Source of the DNA: Bifidobacterium scardovii JCM 12489 = DSM 13734
Lineage (GTDB): Bacteria > Actinomycetota > Actinomycetes > Actinomycetales > Bifidobacteriaceae
Length of the DNA stretch: 64,000 nucleotides
Reading direction: 5' to 3'
Assembly (NCBI RefSeq): GCF_001042635.1
Contig: NZ_AP012331.1
Span: forward strand, 2,232,001-2,296,000
Positions 59,025 through 64,000 of the stretch are shown in pieces. The notes under the pieces are model-generated. The model saw only the letters and a list, made by a program, of their open reading frames with translations, had not been told where the DNA came from and ran no database searches. How positions within the stretch are numbered: the first letter of the stretch is position 1; the number at the start of each line of letters is the position of its first letter. Made by a program: the position numbers and the translations under genes.

Positions 59025-60296
59025 TCAGGCCGCGGCCTCGGCCGACTTCGCGGCGGCCGGCGCATGGCGGCGGGCGAAATTGCGGTACAGACCGTAGCTG
59101 ATGACCACGGTGACCACGCAGAACGCGGTGAGGAACCAGAAGATCTCCGTGTAGCCGCCGTTGCCCTTCGCGTCGATCAGACCGCCGAAGAACGGCTGGA
59201 GGATCACGTCGGGCAGATAGCCGACGATCGACGCGATGCCGATGGCGGTGCCGCCGACCTTGACGGGGATGTCGATCTCGTGCATGGAGGAGAACATCAC
59301 GCCGTACAGGCACATGGAGAACAGGCCGGGGATGAGCGTCAGCATCGCGACCAGCCAGCCGCTGGCGCCGGGGCCGACCAAGATGACGGCGAGGATCGAC
59401 AGGCCCAGCACGGTGCCGCCGATGGCGAACCACTTGAGCGTGGACTTGCACAGGCGGTCGGCGATGAATCCGCCGAGCGGCGCCGCGACGAGCATCACCA
59501 CATAGGAGCGCACGATCTGCAGGTAGCCGGCGGTCGTCGTGTCGAAGCCGATCACGTCGGTCAGATACGGCGTGAAGAAGGACGCGCAGCTGTATACGCC
59601 GTACACGCAGAAGAACACCAGGGAGATCAGCCAGATCGCCGGATTCCTGAGCACGGTGCCCAGATCGGCGAAGTGGAACTTCTCGCTGTCGGGGGTCTCG
59701 GCGATCTCCTCGCGGCTGGGCTCGCGCAGCAGCATCTGCAGCAGCCCGGCGGCGACGACCATGGCCGCGATCATGACCAGCAGCGCCCAGAACATGCCGT
59801 CACGCGCATTGTCGAAACCGTCGAACACCTTCAGCGCGATCGCGTTGGTGATCGCGCCGCCGGCGCCGTTCGCGGCGTAGTACACGCCGTACATGAAGCC
59901 CTGCTCCTGCTCGGTGCCGATCATGCGCACCGCCTTGAGGATCGCTGACCAGAACACGAAGCCCGACCCGAACGCGAACAGGAACCATACGCCCAGGGCC
60001 ACCGGATAGCTGAAGGTGAGCATGAAGATCACCGTCACCGCGGCGGTGCCCAGCAGCGACAGGATGATCGCCTTCTTGGACGACACCTTGTCGGCGAGGA
60101 TGCCGCCGGGAATGTACAGGAAGATGCACACGAACGCATACATCGACAGCAGGAAGCCCGATTGGGCGTTGCTGATGTGCATGACGTCGAGCATCGCATC
60201 ATAGAACACGTACTTGATGTACGGCAGGCAGTAGATCGCGCCGCCGGAAAAGCCCAGCACGATCAGGCTCAGATACTTGCGCAGTGTCGGATTCAT
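59025..60296 (-). CDS. Major facilitator superfamily transporter
   Basis: A 423-residue 12-segment carrier from ATG 60296 (AAAGGAAA upstream). It opens with LIVLGFSGGAIYCLPYIKYVFYDAML. MFS signatures are GGILADKVSSKKAI (loop 2-3) and GGFIADRLCKSTLKW (loop 8-9). It resembles the organic-acid/opine (NarK-glycerol-phosphate-like) group; the substrate is unknown. Its place between a HisC-type aminotransferase and an M20 amidohydrolase suggests import of an amino-acid conjugate or export of the hydroxyacid product. Confidence 0.88.
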   Translation of the reverse strand: MNPTLRKYLSLIVLGFSGGAIYCLPYIKYVFYDAMLDVMHISNAQSGFLLSMYAFVCIFLYIPGGILADKVSSKKAIILSLLGTAAVTVIFMLTFSYPVALGVWFLFAFGSGFVFWSAILKAVRMIGTEQEQGFMYGVYYAANGAGGAITNAIALKVFDGFDNARDGMFWALLVMIAAMVVAAGLLQMLLREPSREEIAETPDSEKFHFADLGTVLRNPAIWLISLVFFCVYGVYSCASFFTPYLTDVIGFDTTTAGYLQIVRSYVVMLVAAPLGGFIADRLCKSTLKWFAIGGTVLGLSILAVILVGPGASGWLVAMLTLIPGLFSMCLYGVMFSSMHEIDIPVKVGGTAIGIASIVGYLPDVILQPFFGGLIDAKGNGGYTEIFWFLTAFCVVTVVISYGLYRNFARRHAPAAAKSAEAAA

Positions 60297-60418
60297 GATC
60301 TTTCCTTTGTTCTTCATTGTCCGGGTCATCGGCTGGCCCGCGACCGAATTCGTGGTTCGTCCCTTTGTTTTGGCCCGCGGGTTGGCCCGCAGACCGTGAT
60401 TTCCCGTCTGCCCGCCGG

Positions 60419-61531
60419 TCACCGCTTCGCCATCTCGGCGAACACGTCGCGGATGGCAGACAGGAACGCGTCGTTCTGCTCCGTGGTGCCGATACTCACG
60501 CGCATGTGGTTCGGGTACCCCCATCCGCCGCAGGGGCGCACGATCACGCCCCGGCGCAGCAGCAGCTCGGCCACCTGGGAAGCGTCGTACGGCATCTCGA
60601 AGAACACGAAGTTCGCGTGGGACTTCACCGGCGTACACCCCATCGCCGCCAGCTCGGCGTTCATGCGCTCCCGGTCGGCCACCATCAGGTCGCGGCAGCG
60701 CCGGCACTCGTCCGCATCCTGCTCGAGGAGGGCCACCGCGCCGGCCAGACCGGTGCGGTTGGAGTTGAACGGCTCGGATACGGTGTCGTACCAGTTGACG
60801 AATTCCGGATCGGCGATCAGGTAGCCGATGCGCCCGCCGGCGAGTCCGTAGTACTTGGAGAAGGTGCGCACGTCGATGACCTGCTTGCCGGACTTGACGG
60901 CGGCGATCACATCGGGCAGCACATCGGCGTCGGCAAACTCGGCGTAGGCCTCGTCGACCACGAGCCAGCAGTCGGCGGGCATCTGGTCGACGAACCACGC
61001 GAAGTCGTCGATCGGCACTACGGTGCCGGTCGGGTTGTTCGGATTGCACAGCCAGACGATCTTGGTCCGGTCGGTCAGCAGCTTCGCGTAGTCGTGCAGG
61101 TCGATGGAGTATTGGTCGTTCAGCGGCACCTCGATGACCTTCGCCCCCATGATCTTGGAGATCTCGGGGTACAGGCGGTACGACTGCTCCGGAACGAGCA
61201 CCTCGTCGCCCTCCTCGAGCAGCGTCTTCGCGATGCTGTCGAGCACGTTGCCGGCGCCGTGGCCCAGGCTGACCCAAGTCGAATCGGCGACGCCGAACTT
61301 GTCGGCCAGCAGCTCCTTGAGCTTGATGTAGTTGCGCTCCGGATAGATGTTGATCAGCGACACCTCGTCGCGCATCGCCTCCAGCGCATGCGGGTACGGG
61401 CCGTACATGTTCTCGTTCGACCCGAGCTTGACGACGCTGCTCAGCCCATAGTCGCGCATCACATCGTCCATGCTCTTGCCGGACACATACTTCTCACATG
61501 CGAACGCCGCCTTGCGAATTCCGTTGACCAT
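60419..61531 (-). CDS. hisC: HisC-type aminotransferase
   Basis: A 370-residue PLP enzyme of the histidinol-phosphate/aromatic aminotransferase family. It has KLGSNENMYGPYPHALEAM (residues 35-53), IVWLCNPNNPTGT, VVDEAYAEFAD, PLP lysine K226 in TFSKYYGLAGGRIG, and the C-terminal GVIVRPCGGWGYPNHMRVSIGT. No other his gene is near. Family members in such isolated places often act on aromatic amino acids, so HisC is the family name rather than a firm function here. It is first in the cluster that ends with the Lrp regulator; GAGGAAAGG precedes ATG 61531. Confidence 0.85.
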   Translation of the reverse strand: MVNGIRKAAFACEKYVSGKSMDDVMRDYGLSSVVKLGSNENMYGPYPHALEAMRDEVSLINIYPERNYIKLKELLADKFGVADSTWVSLGHGAGNVLDSIAKTLLEEGDEVLVPEQSYRLYPEISKIMGAKVIEVPLNDQYSIDLHDYAKLLTDRTKIVWLCNPNNPTGTVVPIDDFAWFVDQMPADCWLVVDEAYAEFADADVLPDVIAAVKSGKQVIDVRTFSKYYGLAGGRIGYLIADPEFVNWYDTVSEPFNSNRTGLAGAVALLEQDADECRRCRDLMVADRERMNAELAAMGCTPVKSHANFVFFEMPYDASQVAELLLRRGVIVRPCGGWGYPNHMRVSIGTTEQNDAFLSAIRDVFAEMAKR

Positions 61532-61996
61532 CAGTCACCTTTCCTCGGTATTGAATCCTGATGGAACCGAGGTTAGGGAATCGCATGTGTACCGGAGTCG
61601 TCATTTGTGTTACGAGCGCGCTACGACATGCGTCATTATTAACATTCCCTTCGTCGTTTTCTCCGTTATGCCATGGATTTTTAGCCGAAACCGTTGTTAT
61701 GCCGAAGTTTTTACGGAGTATGGCGTCAGGGAGCAAACCCGTTCGGACCGGAGGGGATCCCGCTGCCGGGCATCTCCCAAGGCGTCCACATAATGAAAAC
61801 AGGCCCGCTGCCACCGGTTTTGACATGCCGAAACAGGCGTTCTGCTTGTTGGCATGCCGGAACACCCGAAATCGGGCTCTATTTCGGGTGTTCCGGCATG
61901 CCAACAAGCAGAACGGGTTTTTGGGCATGCGAAAAAGCCGGCGGGTGCGGCCACCGTTGGCCGCACCCGCCGAGCACCGCAAACCTGCTTCCGTCC
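61532..61996. other. 465-bp intergenic region with repeat copy C
   Basis: It holds the upstream region of the aminotransferase gene and a 115-bp hyperpalindrome (61820-61934). No gene is supported, and no clear promoter was seen. Confidence 0.5.
61820..61934. repeat. 115-bp hyperpalindromic repeat, copy C
   Basis: The best-preserved copy: perfect 35-bp arms (61838-61872 / 61881-61915) with the 8-nt loop CGGGCTCT, and further imperfect pairing of the outer 18 bp on each side (TTTTGACATGCC with GGGCATGCGAAAA). Confidence 0.9.
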
Positions 61997-62788
61997 CTAC
62001 TTCTTCACGCCGCCGAAACGACGGTCGCGGTGGATGTAGTGGTCGATGGAGCGCCACAGCACCTCGCGCCCGCAGTCGGGGAACAGCTCGGGAACGAAAT
62101 CGAGCTCGGCGTAGGCGGCCTCCCACGGCAGGAAATTCGAGGTACGCTGCTCGCCCGAGGTGCGGATCACCAGATCGCAGTCGGGAATATCCGGGTTGTA
62201 CAGGTGGTCGGAGATCATCTTTTCGGTGACGCGGTCGCCGGAGATGCGCCCGTCACGCACCTCGCGCGCGATCGCCGCGCAGGCGTCGGCGATTTCGGCT
62301 CGACCGCCGTAGTTGATGCAGAACACCACATCGATGGTCCGGTTGTGCTTGGTGCGCTCCATCGCCACCTCAAGCTCGTCGATCACCGATTTCCACAGCT
62401 TCGGCCGGCGCCCGGACCAGCGCACGCGCACGCCCCAATCGTCCATCTGCGCCACGCGGCGGTGGATGATCTCACGCGAGAATCCCATGAGGAAACGCAC
62501 CTCCTGGGGGCTGCGCTTCCAGTTCTCGGTCGAGAAGGTGTACAGGCTCAGGTAGCGCACGCCGGCCTCGATCGCGCCGGCGATGGTGTCGAACACGACG
62601 GGTTCGGCCGCCTGATGCCCCTGCGTGCGGATCAGCCCGCGCTGCTGGGCCCAGCGCCCGTTGCCGTCCATGATGACCCCGACGTGGCGAGGCACTTTGT
62701 TCTTCGGAAAGTCGGGGATGATCGAAGGATCCGAAAAGGGAGCCGCCGGGATGCTCAGCGACGTGTAGTCGACGTTCTCAAAAGCCAT
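61997..62788 (-). CDS. uppS: Isoprenyl transferase (undecaprenyl diphosphate synthase)
   Basis: A 263-residue cis-prenyltransferase making the C55 lipid carrier for cell-wall synthesis. The catalytic aspartate D41 lies in VGVIMDGNGRWAQQRG. Further family motifs are YLSLYTFSTENWKRSPQEV, FCINYGGRAEI, DLVIRTSGEQRTSNFLPWEAAYAEL and the end HYIHRDRRFGG. It lies 5 bp downstream of recO, the usual actinobacterial recO-uppS pair. Confidence 0.96.
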   Translation of the reverse strand: MAFENVDYTSLSIPAAPFSDPSIIPDFPKNKVPRHVGVIMDGNGRWAQQRGLIRTQGHQAAEPVVFDTIAGAIEAGVRYLSLYTFSTENWKRSPQEVRFLMGFSREIIHRRVAQMDDWGVRVRWSGRRPKLWKSVIDELEVAMERTKHNRTIDVVFCINYGGRAEIADACAAIAREVRDGRISGDRVTEKMISDHLYNPDIPDCDLVIRTSGEQRTSNFLPWEAAYAELDFVPELFPDCGREVLWRSIDHYIHRDRRFGGVKK

Positions 62789-62793
62789 AACCG

Positions 62794-63522
62794 CTAATCT
62801 AGCAAGCGCAGTGAACGAATCGGCCGCTCCATGTAGTACTCACTCCACTCCTCCACCAAGCGGCGCGTCTCGCCGGTCAGCGCCTCGGCGTCCAGCACGC
62901 CCCAGTCGCCCCGGACCAACGCCGCGAACTGGCGTATGGTCGCCGGATCGTATTTGCGCGCCTCCGGCGTACGGTCGGCCGCGCACATCACGCCACCGGC
63001 CGCGATCGAGCAGTAGATCGCCGTCGACGTCTCCACCGGCTCGCCGCACACCACGCACGACCCAAGTCTCGGCGCCCATCCCGCCAACGCCAGTGCGCGC
63101 ATCACGTACGAATCGCCGATGGCCTGCGGCCGGTGCGCCCCCTTGGCCAGCGCATGCAGCGCGCCGATGAGCAGCTGGTACTGGGCCGGCACCCGCTCGT
63201 GTTCGGCCGCGACGAGCCGATCGATGGTCTCCGCCACGACGCTGGCCGCCGTGTAGGCGTCGTAATCGACAGCGATCGGCGCGGCGTATGCGGCGATGGA
63301 CTCAGCCTGCGAGACCACGTCGAGCGTGCGCCCCGTGGCGATGAGCACATCGACGCGCATGAACGGCTCGAGCCGGGCGCCGAACCGCGATTTGACCCGC
63401 CGCGCCCCCTTGGCCACCGCCCGGATCTTGCCGTGCCCACGGGTGAGCATGGTGATGATGCGGTCGGCCTCGCCCAGCTTCGCCGTTCGCAGCACCACGC
63501 CTTCGTCACGGTACAGCGGCAT
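62794..63522 (-). CDS. recO: DNA repair protein RecO
   Basis: 242 residues from ATG 63522 (GGGAGG upstream). The OB-fold start is MPLYRDEGVVLRTAKLGEADRIITMLTRGHGKIRAVAKGARR, and the Cys pair SCVVCGEPV plus AGGVMCAAD form the zinc-like site of Gram-positive RecO. It loads RecA in the RecFOR path. Start codon chosen by the ribosome-binding site and the family N-terminus; the frame stays open further upstream. Confidence 0.95.
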   Translation of the reverse strand: MPLYRDEGVVLRTAKLGEADRIITMLTRGHGKIRAVAKGARRVKSRFGARLEPFMRVDVLIATGRTLDVVSQAESIAAYAAPIAVDYDAYTAASVVAETIDRLVAAEHERVPAQYQLLIGALHALAKGAHRPQAIGDSYVMRALALAGWAPRLGSCVVCGEPVETSTAIYCSIAAGGVMCAADRTPEARKYDPATIRQFAALVRGDWGVLDAEALTGETRRLVEEWSEYYMERPIRSLRLLD

Positions 63523-63554
63523 GAAGCACCTCCCAGTACGCTCCTCAGTACGTC

Positions 63555-64000
63555 TCAGTACACGAACAATCCCCAGAATGCGAATACCAGCAGAATGTGC
63601 AGCATCGCCGCGGCGGTGAGCCAGAACAGCACCCGCCCAAGCCGCGTGGACGCGAGCACCGGAGCCTTGCCGGTCACCAGGGCGCGGATGGAGCCCTTGC
63701 GCGGCGGGAACCGTATGATGCCCCGGCTCTGCGCCACATCCAGCAACCGGGTCAGCACGCCGCTCCACGCCCATACCACGATCGTGCACACCATCTGGAT
63801 GACGGGCCAGCTCCACTGCATGATGCCGGGGTGCTCATCCGGCGCGCTCCCCCACGCCAGCTGCACGACGCCCATGATCACCTGTCCGAGGCCCGCCACG
63901 AACAGCACCGTCGTGCCCAATGTGGTCAGGGTCAGCGTCAGCAGCGCACCGCCGAACCCGTATTCGAATCCGAGCACCGTCGGGCGTCGGCCAGCATCGC
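63555..64000 (-). CDS. Membrane protein, 5' end beyond the window
   Basis: The frame is open through base 64000 on the minus strand, so the gene is probably cut by the window edge; a GTG at 63977 would give a complete 140-residue form. Three hydrophobic segments are visible (LTLTLTTLGTTVLFVAGLGQVIMGVVQL, WPVIQMVCTIVVWAWSGVL and VLFWLTAAAMLHILLVFAFWGLFVY), with a basic RFPPRKGSIRALVTGK loop. It lies 32 bp upstream of recO on the same strand. Function not recognised. Confidence 0.65.
   Translation of the reverse strand, partial: DAGRRPTVLGFEYGFGGALLTLTLTTLGTTVLFVAGLGQVIMGVVQLAWGSAPDEHPGIMQWSWPVIQMVCTIVVWAWSGVLTRLLDVAQSRGIIRFPPRKGSIRALVTGKAPVLASTRLGRVLFWLTAAAMLHILLVFAFWGLFVY

Overview
The window is high-GC chromosomal DNA of a Bifidobacterium. 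The evidence is the actinobacterial ftsZ-sepF-yggT-divIVA block, an oleate hydratase, a secreted serpin beside a two-component system as described in B. breve, a LacI/permease/GH32 sucrose locus, and many short palindromic intergenic repeats. No rRNA, tRNA or CRISPR array was recognised. I did not settle the species.

Layout. 1-2261: 3' end of a bile-acid:sodium-symporter-family gene, then a convergent FGGY sugar kinase. 2494-4129: an intact IS3-type insertion sequence. 4311-10302: a lower-GC sugar island, all on the minus strand: binding protein, two ABC permeases, GH36 glycosidase and AraC regulator. The binding-protein reading frame is broken in a G10 homopolymer just after the lipobox cysteine. 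10655-16139: an unknown protein, an IS21-like end remnant, two membrane proteins and oleate hydratase. 16397-20104: YhbY, an amidohydrolase, a DJ-1/PfpI protein, a DUF4186 protein and an aldo-keto reductase. 20568-32289: dnaE, a small toxin-antitoxin-like pair between 64-bp direct repeats carrying DnaA boxes, rluD-lspA, divIVA, yggT, sepF, ftsZ and dusB. 32537-37493: glycyl-tRNA synthetase, then an ABC-2 exporter with a winged-helix regulator and twin operators.

37670-40974: a TPP riboswitch followed by thiM, thiE, thiD and a thiamine-binding protein, which is a thiamine salvage and synthesis operon. 41458-42525: YdcF. 42596-47526: the serpin locus (kinase, regulator, membrane protein, serpin), with a C10 tract next to the serpin -10 box. 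47612-52150: LacI regulator, sucrose permease and GH32 beta-fructosidase, with two LacI-type palindromes over the promoter. 52190-53453: an AbiEi-like/nuclease-like gene flanked by two copies of a 115-bp hyperpalindromic repeat; a third copy lies at 61820-61934. 53533-61531: a co-directional cluster (HisC-type aminotransferase, MFS carrier, M20 amidohydrolase, D-2-hydroxyacid dehydrogenase, OpuC/EgtU-type importer, Lrp regulator). I read it as a candidate amino-acid-conjugate catabolic route. 61997-64000: uppS, recO and a partial membrane protein.

The most unusual signals are three poly-C/G tracts at a lipoprotein gene, a promoter and a 5' leader (possible phase variation), two ~108-bp elements with the same 15-bp inverted ends, the 115-bp hyperpalindromes, and the repeat-bounded toxin-antitoxin-like pair.
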